64,000 nucleotides of DNA, from the NCBI RefSeq assembly GCF_017220215.1, contig NZ_CP071130.1, positions 744,001 through 808,000 of the forward strand, in the 5' to 3' direction. A model generated the notes under the pieces. It made no database searches, was not told the DNA's origin, and saw nothing but the letters and a program-made list of their open reading frames with translations. Each line of letters starts with the position of its first letter. Position 1 is the first letter of the stretch. The DNA comes from Caballeronia sp. M1242. Lineage in GTDB: Bacteria > Pseudomonadota > Gammaproteobacteria > Burkholderiales > Burkholderiaceae. The position numbers were made by a program, and so were the translations under genes. This document shows, piece after piece, positions 35,269 to 45,275 of the stretch.

Positions 35269-36036
35269 TCACCAATTCTTCGGATCCCCGCCCAGTTCCT
35301 TGCACGTGTCATAGGCGATCGCCTGCAGCTTCGCCTGCCCGATTTGCCCGGAGAGCGCATAGCCGACGCGATCCGATGCCCAGTAGTACGTCGTACGCGG
35401 ACCGTCGCGCAGCATCCTGACCTTCGCGTCGTTGCGCGCGACGGTGGTCATGTACAGCGTGAGCCGTTCGCCCGATGCGTTCTGATACATGAATTGCGCG
35501 GCCGGCCCTTCTTCGCCCGGCAAGAGACGCCCGCCGACGAGCTCGAAGCCGTACTCCGCAAGCGATGGAATCGTGAGCGTCCGGTTGAGCCGCTTCGACA
35601 GCCAGTTCACGAGATGATCCTGCTGTGACGCCGCCACTTCCACCGCGTGCCGCTGCTCGGGCGCATACACCGCGTAGGCGATATCCGCGCGCTCAGCGAA
35701 ACGCGCACGTGGCTCGCCCAAAGAAGGCAGCAGCATGTGCATGAGAAATCCGCACGCGATACCGACGACGAGAAGGCACGCAGCCAGCAGATAACGTTGC
35801 CTCGCGGGCGGCCGCATCACGACGATCTGCGGCTCCGCCCGTTCCGCCGCGAACAGCGCGCGCAACGCGTTGTCCTGCGCGCGATAAGCGGCCACCGTCG
35901 CTTCGCAGGCGGCGTCGTTAGCGATGCGCACGGCGGTCGCGTCGCGTTCGTCGCCGGGCAACTCGTCGTCGATATAGGCGGAGAGCGCCTGCAACGCGCG
36001 CTCGTTGTCGTCGGCCGGGCGGTCTTGATTCGTCAT
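35269..36036 (-). CDS. anti-sigma factor of the ECF pair
   Basis: 255 residues. N-terminal LQALSAYIDDELPGDER and AYRAQDNALRALF fit the anti-sigma domain helices (without the His/Cys zinc motif), one transmembrane helix at about residues 82-104 (YLLAACLLVVGIACGFLM), and a periplasmic part. Its ATG overlaps the stop of the sigma gene (36033-36036). It should hold the sigma factor at the membrane until a periplasmic signal releases it. Confidence 0.85.
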   Translation of the reverse strand: MTNQDRPADDNERALQALSAYIDDELPGDERDATAVRIANDAACEATVAAYRAQDNALRALFAAERAEPQIVVMRPPARQRYLLAACLLVVGIACGFLMHMLLPSLGEPRARFAERADIAYAVYAPEQRHAVEVAASQQDHLVNWLSKRLNRTLTIPSLAEYGFELVGGRLLPGEEGPAAQFMYQNASGERLTLYMTTVARNDAKVRMLRDGPRTTYYWASDRVGYALSGQIGQAKLQAIAYDTCKELGGDPKNW

Positions 36037-36548
36037 GAGCGGCTCACCACTTTCAACGGCGCAGGACGCTCCTTCTCTTCGCCCAGCAAGACGCGCATAT
36101 GTTCGCGCGCCCGCGAGAGGCGCGACATGACCGTGCCCGCCGGCACGTTCAGCACCTGCGACGCTTCCTGATAACTCATTTCCTCGACGCATACGAGCAG
36201 CATCACTTCGCGCTGCTCGACCGGCAGACAGTACAGCGCGCGCTGCACGTCGCGCAGCACGAGGCCATCGACTTCGCCGCGCGGCGCGGCCATCTGCCGC
36301 CAGGGCGCGGTTTCATCGTCGACGGCAATATCGCGGCGTCCCCGCAACTGGTCGATATAGATGTTGCGCATGATCGTGAAAAGCCATGCGCGCAGATTCG
36401 TGCCCGCGCGGAACATGCTCGCGCGGTTGAGCGCGCGTTCGGTGGCATCCTGCACGAGGTCGTCGGCCCACGCGCGATCGCCCGTCAGTGCGCGCGCATA
36501 GCGGCGCAACTGCGGGAGGTGCGCGAGAAGATCGTGCTCGAAGTTCAC
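36033..36548 (-). CDS. ECF-family RNA polymerase sigma factor
   Basis: 171 residues. Region 2 is LVQDATERALNRASMFRAGTNLRAWLFTIMRNIYIDQLR and region 4 is LPVEQREVMLLVCVEEMSYQEASQVLNVPAGTVMSRLSRAR. It lacks regions 1 and 3, as in ECF sigma factors. The coupled anti-sigma gene follows. The secreted repeat protein gene just upstream on the same strand could be a target. Confidence 0.92.
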   Translation of the reverse strand: MNFEHDLLAHLPQLRRYARALTGDRAWADDLVQDATERALNRASMFRAGTNLRAWLFTIMRNIYIDQLRGRRDIAVDDETAPWRQMAAPRGEVDGLVLRDVQRALYCLPVEQREVMLLVCVEEMSYQEASQVLNVPAGTVMSRLSRAREHMRVLLGEEKERPAPLKVVSRS

Positions 36549-36591
36549 GAGCGTGCTTCCGAGTGTGCTTTATATCGCGCCGGTCACGGCT

Positions 36592-36963
36592 TCAAGGCTT
36601 GACCACGTGCCACACGTTGCGAAAGTTGTCGCCGTTCTTGTCGCCGGGCTTCGTGTCCTTGGCGAACCGGTACACGCGCTTGCCGTCGTAGGCCCATTGC
36701 TTGCCGCCGTCGGCCGCTTCGGTCGTCCATTTGCCGCTCGGCTGGTCGGAGTCGCTCGCCATCGCGGCCGGCCACGCCTGCGCGCAGCCGCCAGTGCACG
36801 CGCTCGGGCTGCCTTTGGTGTCCTTGTCGAACGTGTAGAGCGTCATGCCGTTTTCGTCGACATACATGCCGTTGGCTTCCTTGGGCGCCGCCGCGAAAGC
36901 CGACGACGCGACGCACGCGACGGTTGCGGTGACGCTGACGCTCATCAAAATGTGCTTGTTCAT
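36592..36963 (-). CDS. secreted repeat protein (COG4315/PF03640 type)
   Basis: 123 residues. Signal peptide to about SSAFAA. Then two copies of the short repeat: MYVDENGMTLYTFDKDTKGSPSACTGGCAQAWPA and KQWAYDGKRVYRFAKDTKPGDKNGD, with a G-x-x-LY-F-D core. The family occurs in the periplasm next to ECF sigma/anti-sigma genes; the two Cys may bind or sense metal. It lies 43 bp upstream of the sigma gene on the same strand. Confidence 0.85.
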   Translation of the reverse strand: MNKHILMSVSVTATVACVASSAFAAAPKEANGMYVDENGMTLYTFDKDTKGSPSACTGGCAQAWPAAMASDSDQPSGKWTTEAADGGKQWAYDGKRVYRFAKDTKPGDKNGDNFRNVWHVVKP

Positions 36964-37121
36964 TTCATCTTCCTCGCGAAAAAAGTACGTGGCAGTTTCC
37001 GCAGAACGTCCCGCGGCGCTGCGTTATTCCGCGGACGATGAAATAAACCGATGCGGCAGCGCCGACGCATCGCCAGTCAGCATTCGTGAGGTCATGCGCA
37101 GTGCGTCGTGCGTCGTGCGGC

Positions 37122-38111
37122 TCATGCGCCGGCGGCGGCCGCATCGCGCCAGCGGCGCGTATCGCGCAGGGGCGGCGCGCCGAAGAGCCGGCTGTACTCG
37201 CGGCTGAACTGCGACGCGCTTTCATAGCCTACGCGATGCGCGGCCGTCGCGGCATCCGCGATATCGAGCAGCATGAGCCGCCGCGCTTCCTGCAAGCGCA
37301 ACTGCTTCTGATATTGCAGCGGGCTCATCGCGGTCACGGCCTTGAAGTGATGATGCAGCGACGACACGCTCATATGCACGTCCTTCGCGATGTCCTCCAC
37401 GCGCAACGGCTGATCGAAATGCTGACGCAGCAGCTTGATGGCCTTCGCGATGCGCTGCGTCTGGCTGTCGTTGAGCGCGATCTGGCGCAGCCGCGCGCCG
37501 GAGCCGTTCATCAGCAGCCGGTACAGAATCTCGCGCTTGACGAGCGGCGCGACGATCGGCACGTCTTCCGGCGTGTCGATGAGGCGCAAGAGGCGCAGCA
37601 CGGCGTCGAGCATCGACGTGCCGAGGCGATTGACGAACAGGCCGCGCGAAGCGTCGGTCTGCGTCGCGGGCGGCAGGTTCTGGTCCTGGATCAGCGAGGT
37701 GATCTCTTCGACATCGAGGTCGAGCCGCAGGCCGAGATACGGCTCCGAATCGCTCGCGACCGTCACCTGGCCGATCACCGGCAAATCGACGGACGAAACG
37801 AGATAGTGCATCGGATCGTAGACGTACACCTCGTCGCCGACGATCACGCGCTTCGAACCCTGCGCGATGAGCGCGAGCGCCGGCGTCTGGATGCCCGGCT
37901 TCGGCCCGCCGGGATTCATCACGCGATGCAGGAAAAGGCCCGGCACCGGCGTCTCCGTCGTGCCTTCGCAGCCTACGGTAAAGCGGTCGATCAGCGCGAC
38001 CAGATCGAGCCGCGCCTGATCGAGCGTGGAGTCGGATGAAACGCGGTGCGTTTCGCGGGAATGATCGTGACCATCTTTTCCGGCGAGGCCGGGCGTGTCG
38101 TTCAGCGCCAT
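37122..38111 (-). CDS. AraC-family transcriptional regulator
   Basis: 329 residues from the ATG at 38109-38111. The N-terminal ligand part contains PGIQTPALALIAQGSKRVIVGDEVYVYDPMHYLV, the cupin-like effector region of the AraC_N type. The C-terminal two helix-turn-helix units are RVEDIAKDVHMSVSSLHHHFKAVTAMSPLQYQKQLRLQEARRL and AAHRVGYESASQFSREYSRLFGAPP. It is divergent from the aldo/keto reductase gene, with 220 bp between, and probably controls it. Confidence 0.92.
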   Translation of the reverse strand: MALNDTPGLAGKDGHDHSRETHRVSSDSTLDQARLDLVALIDRFTVGCEGTTETPVPGLFLHRVMNPGGPKPGIQTPALALIAQGSKRVIVGDEVYVYDPMHYLVSSVDLPVIGQVTVASDSEPYLGLRLDLDVEEITSLIQDQNLPPATQTDASRGLFVNRLGTSMLDAVLRLLRLIDTPEDVPIVAPLVKREILYRLLMNGSGARLRQIALNDSQTQRIAKAIKLLRQHFDQPLRVEDIAKDVHMSVSSLHHHFKAVTAMSPLQYQKQLRLQEARRLMLLDIADAATAAHRVGYESASQFSREYSRLFGAPPLRDTRRWRDAAAAGA

Positions 38112-38331
38112 GGTTTCCGAAGGGACTCGAGCGTGGAAGAAGTCGACATAGCTTACTCGCGCGAGCGCGATCGTGCGCGCAAGCTGCCCCCGCGTTTGCA
38201 GGAACAGGCAAGGATTCGACAGGATCAGGCTATGAACGCCGCGCGTTGCCGGACGATACTGCATTGGCGGCACCGAACGCTCGTCGCATTTCAGCGAACG
38301 CTTCACGCCTATCGTCCACTCGGGAGCAACC

Positions 38332-39384
38332 ATGCGCTACAGGAAATTCGGCAACACCGGCCTCTTCGTCTCCGAACTGTGCCTCGGCACCATGACGTTC
38401 GGCGGCGGTGGCGGCGGCATCTGGGACAACATCGGCCAGCTTCAGCAGGCGGACGCCGACAAGCTCGTCGGCCGGTCGCTCGACGCGGGCATCAACTTCA
38501 TCGACACCGCCGATGTCTACGCCGACGGCCAGTCGGAAATCATCACCGGACAGGCGCTCAAGAACCTGAAGGTGCCGCGCGAGAATGTCGTCGTCGGGAC
38601 GAAGATTCTGGGCGAAGCGGGCACCAAGAGCGTGAATTCCCGCGGCGCGTCGCGGTTTCACATCATCGACGGCGTGAAGGCGAGCCTCAAGCGCCTGCAA
38701 CTCGATCACGTCGATCTCTATCAGATTCACGGCTTCGATCCCGCCACGCCGATCGAAGAAACACTGCGCGCGCTCGATACGCTCGTGCAGCACGGCCACG
38801 TGCGCTACATCGGCGTGTCGAACTGGGCGGCTTGGCAGATCATGAAGGCGCTCGGCATTTCGGAGCGGCTCGGGCTCGCGCGCTTCGAATCGTTGCAGGC
38901 GTATTACACGATCGCCGGACGCGATCTGGAACGCGAACTGGTGCCGCTGTTGCAAAGCGAAAACGTCGGGCTGATGGTGTGGAGCCCGCTCGCGGGCGGC
39001 CTGCTCTCAGGCAAGTTCACGCGCGAAGGCGGCAAGGAAGAAGGCAGCCGCCGCTCGAAATTCGACTTCCCGCCGGTCAACGTCGATCGCGCGTACGACT
39101 GCATCGACGCGATGCGCCGCATGGCCGAGGCGAAGAGCGTGTCGGTTGCGCAGATCGCGCTTGCGTGGCTCCTGCACCAGCAGGTGGTGACGAGCGTAAT
39201 CGTCGGCGCTAAGCGCATCGAGCAACTCGATGACAACATTGCGGCGACGAATGTGCGACTCAGCGAAGACGAACTCGCGGCGCTCAACGAAGTGAGCCAG
39301 TTGCCGGCCGAATACCCCGGCTGGATGCTCACGCGCCAGGGCGAATACCGCCGCAACCAGTTGAAGGAAGCGGCGGGCGAGTAA
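38332..39384 (+). CDS. aldo/keto reductase
   Basis: 350 residues. MRYRKFGNTGLFVSELCLGTMTFG is the family start. The catalytic tetrad is D58 and Y63 (IDTADVYADG), K91 (VVVGTKI) and the His in DLYQIHGFD; SVIVGAKRIEQLDDNI binds NADPH. The (alpha/beta)8 enzymes reduce carbonyls. The GIWDN insert after the first strand is typical of the AKR group called general stress protein 69-like. Divergent from an AraC regulator. Confidence 0.92.
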   Translation: MRYRKFGNTGLFVSELCLGTMTFGGGGGGIWDNIGQLQQADADKLVGRSLDAGINFIDTADVYADGQSEIITGQALKNLKVPRENVVVGTKILGEAGTKSVNSRGASRFHIIDGVKASLKRLQLDHVDLYQIHGFDPATPIEETLRALDTLVQHGHVRYIGVSNWAAWQIMKALGISERLGLARFESLQAYYTIAGRDLERELVPLLQSENVGLMVWSPLAGGLLSGKFTREGGKEEGSRRSKFDFPPVNVDRAYDCIDAMRRMAEAKSVSVAQIALAWLLHQQVVTSVIVGAKRIEQLDDNIAATNVRLSEDELAALNEVSQLPAEYPGWMLTRQGEYRRNQLKEAAGE

Positions 39385-39417
39385 GTCTCGGGCCTGCGAG
39401 GGTAGCCGGCAGGCCGG

Positions 39418-40284
39418 TCAGATGATCGGCTTGCCGCCCGTCACCGCGATAGTCGCGCCGGAGATGTAGCTGCCCTCGTCCGACGCCAACATCACATAAG
39501 CGGCCGCGAGTTCGGCGGGCTGTCCGGGGCGCTTCATCGGCACCTGCGAGCCGAAGTTCTTCACCTTCTCGGCCGGCATGGTGGACGGAATCAGCGGCGT
39601 CCAGATCGGGCCCGGCGCGACGCAATTCACGCGAATGCCGCGCTCGGCCAGCAACTGCGCGAGTCCGCCCGTGAAGTTCTGAATCGCGCCCTTCGTGCTC
39701 GCATACGCGATCAGGCCGGGATTCGGCGCGTCGGCGTTCACGGACGTCGTGTTCACGATCGCCGCGCCTTCCTTCATGTGCGCGAGCGCCGCCTTCGTGA
39801 TGCGGAACATCGCGCCGATGTTCGTCGAATAGGTCTTGTCCCACTCGTCGTCGCTGATTTCCTCGAGGCTGTCGTAGGTCATCTGATACGCCGCGTTGTT
39901 CACGAGCACGTCGAGCCGGCCGAATGCATCGGCCGTCTTCGCGACGATGTCGCGGCAATGCTGGCGATCCGTGATGTCGCCGGGCAGCAAGAGCGCCTTG
40001 CGCCCCGCCTGCTCGATCCAGCGCGCGGTTTCCTTCGCGTCGTCGTGTTCGTCCAGATAGGCGATGGCGACGTCCGCCCCTTCGCGCGCAAAGGCGATCG
40101 CCACCGCGCGGCCGATGCCGCTGTCGCCACCCGTGATCAGCGCCGCTTTGCCGGCAAGCCTGCCGCTGCCTTTGTAAGTCTCTTCGCCATGATCGGGCTT
40201 CGGGTTCATCGCTTCGGTCAGGCCCGGCGTGCGTTCCTGTTGCTGGTCGGCGAAAGGCGGCTTCGGATATGCGCTTGCGTCCAT
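39418..40284 (-). CDS. short-chain dehydrogenase/reductase (YghA-like)
   Basis: 288 residues from the ATG at 40282-40284, GAGGA 8 nt upstream. An N-terminal extension (KPPFADQQQERTPG) is followed by ITGGDSGIGRA for NADP(H), LVNNAAYQM, the Ser of TTSVNA, and YASTKGAI (YxxxK). The extension with PGLTEAMNPKPDHGEETYKG is typical of the YghA/YhdF group of NADPH aldehyde reductases. Substrate unknown. Confidence 0.9.
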   Translation of the reverse strand: MDASAYPKPPFADQQQERTPGLTEAMNPKPDHGEETYKGSGRLAGKAALITGGDSGIGRAVAIAFAREGADVAIAYLDEHDDAKETARWIEQAGRKALLLPGDITDRQHCRDIVAKTADAFGRLDVLVNNAAYQMTYDSLEEISDDEWDKTYSTNIGAMFRITKAALAHMKEGAAIVNTTSVNADAPNPGLIAYASTKGAIQNFTGGLAQLLAERGIRVNCVAPGPIWTPLIPSTMPAEKVKNFGSQVPMKRPGQPAELAAAYVMLASDEGSYISGATIAVTGGKPII

Positions 40285-40377
40285 GTCGGTGTCCTCGTGT
40301 TGATGAGTCGGGATAAACCCTTGGTCAGCAAGCACCGGACCCGATTTGACGCGGGTTTGCGGCCGTTATCTCAATAA

Positions 40378-41649
<1,272 letters not shown>

Positions 41650-41809
41650 GTTAGCGTTCGCTTCGCTCCGCGCTGCGTTGTTGGTGAGGCGCTGGGCGTG
41701 GCAGTTTGATCAGCGGCTGGACTCCCTCGGCCGCTTGAAGGCCTACTCCCAATCACGCTTCCCTCTCCGACGAGGGCGCCCGGCACCCGTCCGCGCGCCC
41801 CCGCGGACT

Positions 41810-44068
41810 TCACAGCACCGCCACGACCCGCGCATCGCCCTCCACCGACGGCACCACTTGCCCGCCCACACGCCGGAACGTGATGGTGACGTTCTTCTCG
41901 CCGATTCGCAGATCCCCGATCTCCAGCCAGTCGATGCCCTCGGGCAACTGCGGCCGGTCGACGCGGATTTCGTCGTTGACCGCGTCGATCGTCACGCCCA
42001 GACACGCCTCAAGAATCATGAACGGCGCCCCCGCCGCCCATGCCTGCGGCAGGCACGCCACCGGGTACGCAATGGGCCGCTCGCCGCGCTGCCGCGTGAA
42101 GCCGCAAAAGAGCTCGGGCAAGCGCATGTCGAACGTGACGGCCGCCTCGAACAACGATTGCAGCAGGCCAACCGCCGCGCCGCGCTCGCCGTAGCGTGCA
42201 AGGCCGCGCGCGCAGATGGCCGAATCGTGCGGCCATACGGAGCCGTTGTGATACGACATCGGATTGAAGCGCGGCTGCCCTGCTGCGAGCGTGCGCACGC
42301 CCCAGCCGGTGTGAAAGAGCGCGGATTCCAGTTGACGCGCGACCGCCTCGCCGCGCTTGCGCTCCACGAGGTCGAATGCAAGCAGATGCCCCGCGTTCGA
42401 CGAGAGCACCCGGCAAAGCTCGTTGCGCCCATCCAGCGCGATGCCGTAGAAGTCCATCTCGGGCATCCAGAAGAGCGCCTCGACGCGTTCGCGTATGTGC
42501 TCGGCGCGCCGCTCGAACTCCGCTACCCGCTCATGCTCGCCGCGCTCGCGGGCAAGGCGGGCCATCGTGGAGAACGCCGTTGATGCATAAGCCTGCACTT
42601 CCACGAGCGAAATCGGCCCGATCGGGAACTGGCCGTCCGCATGAAACACGGAGTCATGACTGTCTTTCCAGCCCTGATTGGCAAGGCCGTATTCGGTCGC
42701 CCGCTGGTAGCTCAAGAGACCATGCGGGTTTCGGTCGCAATGGCGCGCCACCCAGCCGGCGGCCAGTTGCAGCGCCGGCCAGATTTCGTCGATGAGCGCG
42801 CGGTCTCCCGTGCGCTCCGCATACGCGCCGGCAAGCACGATGAAAAGCGGCGTGCTGTCCACGCCGCCGTAGTACAGCGCGAACGGCACTTCGCCGGTGG
42901 CCGCCATTTCGCTCTTGCGGGTCTCGTGCATGATCTTGCCGACTTCGGCGTCTCTGAACGCCGAGTCTTCGCGCGCCTGATGCGCAGCCAGAAAGCGCAG
43001 GACGCCGCGCGCGAGCGTCGGCTGCAGCCACAGCATTTGCAGCGACGTGATGATGGCGTCGCGTCCGAACGGCGTCGAGAACCACGGAATGCCCGCGTAC
43101 GGGTACGGGCCGGTTTCGAGATCCGTGGTCAGCAAGCCGAGGTCCGCGAGCGACCGGTCGATCCATTCACTGAAGAGCGGATTGCTCGATCTGACGCGGG
43201 CGCCGGCGCGGCGCTTGTCGCGCATGCTGCGGTGCGCGTCGACGAGCGCCTCGCGGATGGCCGGCCGTCCCGATTCCGGCGCGCATTCCGGGGCTTCCGC
43301 TGCGTTGCGCTTGCTTTCCTCGCTGGCGTCGTTCAGGGCGTGCGTGACCGCCGTGACCGACAAATACACCGAAATCGCCGTCTCCGACTGAATGTGGAGC
43401 GCGTAGTCGGCGCGCGTCGGCGAGAGAACGTCCGGGGCGGGCGTGAACTGGATGCGCGCGGTGCGCTCTACTTCGTCCAGTCCGATGTAGCTCAGCACGA
43501 CTTCCCCGTTTTCGACGGCGGGCGGGCGCAAAGTGCCGCGTTTCGGCCGAATGGTGCCGCGCACTTCGAACATGTCCAGGAAGTCGGCGGCGAACGAGAT
43601 GGAAAGCGGCACCGTCGACGGTTCCGTGCCGTAGTTCGTGAGCACGATGCTTTCGTGCAGCACGTGTCCCGATAGCACACGTTTGCGCTCGACGTGAATC
43701 ACGCCCTCCGGCGTGCGTGCCCCGCCGATGGGCGGCAAGGGCCGGTTCGTCAGATGCGCGGTGAACACGGCGTTGTCGCTCGAAACGCTCCCCGATAGCA
43801 GCGAAGGCGCGCGGCCGCCGAAGGTCAACACCAGTTCCGAAAGCACGCGCGTGTCGTTGACGAACAGGCCGTCGTCACGACCGCGGATATCGCCGTTGGC
43901 GTCGTAGACGGCGAAGGTGTTGCCGGACTTGAGGACGAATTGCCGCTCGGTCGGCTGGTTGACGTTCTCGGTTGGGATGAATGCCTCGTCCGTCGCCGCC
44001 AACTGCTGCTGTTGCTGCTGCTGTTGTTGCTGTTGCGTCGGGTTCTGCGTCTGTTGCTTCGTATCCAT
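41810..44068 (-). CDS. glycogen-debranching-type glycoside hydrolase (amylo-alpha-1,6-glucosidase-like)
   Basis: 752 residues from the ATG at 44066-44068 with AGGAAGG upstream. An N-terminal beta-rich domain (about 30-270) matches the GDE_N_bis type. The (alpha/alpha)6 domain has WFSTPFGRDAIITSLQMLWL, YYGGVDSTPLFIVL and SYHNGSVWPHDSAI with the catalytic-type acids. These enzymes trim alpha-glucan branches. A tract of 11 glutamines (residues 12-22) in the N-terminal tail is unusual. Divergent from the TauE-like gene, 190 bp away. Confidence 0.88.
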   Translation of the reverse strand: MDTKQQTQNPTQQQQQQQQQQQLAATDEAFIPTENVNQPTERQFVLKSGNTFAVYDANGDIRGRDDGLFVNDTRVLSELVLTFGGRAPSLLSGSVSSDNAVFTAHLTNRPLPPIGGARTPEGVIHVERKRVLSGHVLHESIVLTNYGTEPSTVPLSISFAADFLDMFEVRGTIRPKRGTLRPPAVENGEVVLSYIGLDEVERTARIQFTPAPDVLSPTRADYALHIQSETAISVYLSVTAVTHALNDASEESKRNAAEAPECAPESGRPAIREALVDAHRSMRDKRRAGARVRSSNPLFSEWIDRSLADLGLLTTDLETGPYPYAGIPWFSTPFGRDAIITSLQMLWLQPTLARGVLRFLAAHQAREDSAFRDAEVGKIMHETRKSEMAATGEVPFALYYGGVDSTPLFIVLAGAYAERTGDRALIDEIWPALQLAAGWVARHCDRNPHGLLSYQRATEYGLANQGWKDSHDSVFHADGQFPIGPISLVEVQAYASTAFSTMARLARERGEHERVAEFERRAEHIRERVEALFWMPEMDFYGIALDGRNELCRVLSSNAGHLLAFDLVERKRGEAVARQLESALFHTGWGVRTLAAGQPRFNPMSYHNGSVWPHDSAICARGLARYGERGAAVGLLQSLFEAAVTFDMRLPELFCGFTRQRGERPIAYPVACLPQAWAAGAPFMILEACLGVTIDAVNDEIRVDRPQLPEGIDWLEIGDLRIGEKNVTITFRRVGGQVVPSVEGDARVVAVL
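44003..44035. repeat. CAG/CAA trinucleotide tract coding for polyglutamine
   Basis: Eleven consecutive Gln codons mixing CAA and CAG in the first 25 codons of the debranching-type enzyme. The mixed codons make replication slippage less extreme, but length variation between strains is likely. Confidence 0.8.
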
Positions 44069-44258
44069 TGCACCTTCCTGAAAGTGACGTGAAAGGGGCG
44101 CCCGATGGCGCAAAGTGGCGATTCGCAGTGCGCCGTGAGCCGTTACAGGCGAACGGCCGGCGGCTCGCGCACGGGTTTCGTGCAGCAGGTGAACCGCTGA
44201 CCGGCTATCATCGACGGTTTTTCGACCCACCGACGCCTGACCGGTTCTCTCCGCGCGC

Positions 44259-45053
44259 ATGTCATTTCCGCATATCGACTTACTTTATTCCGCTTCCGGG
44301 CTGGCGGTCGGCTTTCTCGTCGGGCTGACCGGCGTGGGCGGCGGCTCGCTGATGACGCCGCTGCTCGTGCTCCTCTTCGGTATCCATCCGGCCACCGCCG
44401 TGGGAACCGACCTGCTGTATGCCGCCGCCACCAAAACCGCGGGAACGCTCGTCCACGGCCTGAAAGGGTCCGTCGACTGGCGCATCACCGGTAGGCTGGC
44501 GGCAGGCAGCGTGCCCGCGGCCGCCGTCACCCTGTACTTCCTGAATCAGCACGGGATTACCTCGCCCGGCACGGCGCGGCTGATTCAGTTGATCCTCGGC
44601 ACGGCGCTCCTGATAACCGCCGTATCCCTCGTGTTCCGACCGCAGCTCGCGCGCTTCGCTTACCGCAAGGGCCATAGCCGCCCGGAACGGCCCGCGCGCA
44701 CGGCGGCGTGGACCGTGCTGACCGGCGCGATCCTCGGCACGCTGGTTTCCATTACGTCCGTCGGCGCCGGGGCCATCGGCGTGACCGTCTTACTGCTGCT
44801 CTACCCGCGCCTCGCGACGGTGCGCATAGTCGGCTCCGATGTCGCGCACGCCGTGCCGCTCACGCTCATTGCCGGCGCGGGCCACTGGATGATGGGCTCG
44901 GTCGACTGGTCGTTGCTCGTGTCGCTCCTCGTGGGTTCGATTCCGGGCATCGTGATCGGCAGCAATCTCTCGTCCAAGGCGCCCGAAGCACTGCTGCGCT
45001 ACCTGCTCGCCGCCACCCTCGTTCTCGTCGGAATAAAGCTCGTCTTCAGTTGA
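44259..45053 (+). CDS. TauE/SafE-family anion exporter
   Basis: 264 residues with about eight hydrophobic segments. The two internally related halves show GLAVGFLVGLTGVGGGSLMTPLLVL and GAILGTLVSITSVGAGAIGVTVLLLL, the glycine-rich repeats of TauE/SafE. Family members export sulfite, sulfoacetate or related organosulfur anions, or take up others; substrate here is open. No sulfur gene neighbours it. Confidence 0.88.
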   Translation: MSFPHIDLLYSASGLAVGFLVGLTGVGGGSLMTPLLVLLFGIHPATAVGTDLLYAAATKTAGTLVHGLKGSVDWRITGRLAAGSVPAAAVTLYFLNQHGITSPGTARLIQLILGTALLITAVSLVFRPQLARFAYRKGHSRPERPARTAAWTVLTGAILGTLVSITSVGAGAIGVTVLLLLYPRLATVRIVGSDVAHAVPLTLIAGAGHWMMGSVDWSLLVSLLVGSIPGIVIGSNLSSKAPEALLRYLLAATLVLVGIKLVFS

Positions 45054-45275
45054 TGTTAGTCACGCGGCTCGGCGGTTTCCAGTCGGCCGAATGTCATAGG
45101 CAAAATCGCATGTTCCGGTTTTTTTGCTTATGCCGTTCGGCCGGGTTTCCGTCATCCGGTCGATGCGGCATCATGCGCTGTCAGACCCAACGAGGCGCGA
45201 GCGTCAGGCGAGCGTCGTTTTGGCGTCGATCATCCGCGCGCCGGCCGGCGTGTGCATGCAACGAGGAGTCACGCG

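Noticed and set aside
36965-37225. 86-codon minus-strand frame between the repeat protein and the AraC gene
   Set aside because: Arg/Ala-rich, no ribosome-binding site, overlaps the end of the AraC gene.
44003-44035. Possible CRISPR-like or satellite repeat
   Set aside because: Only a CAG/CAA codon run inside a coding frame; no spacers.
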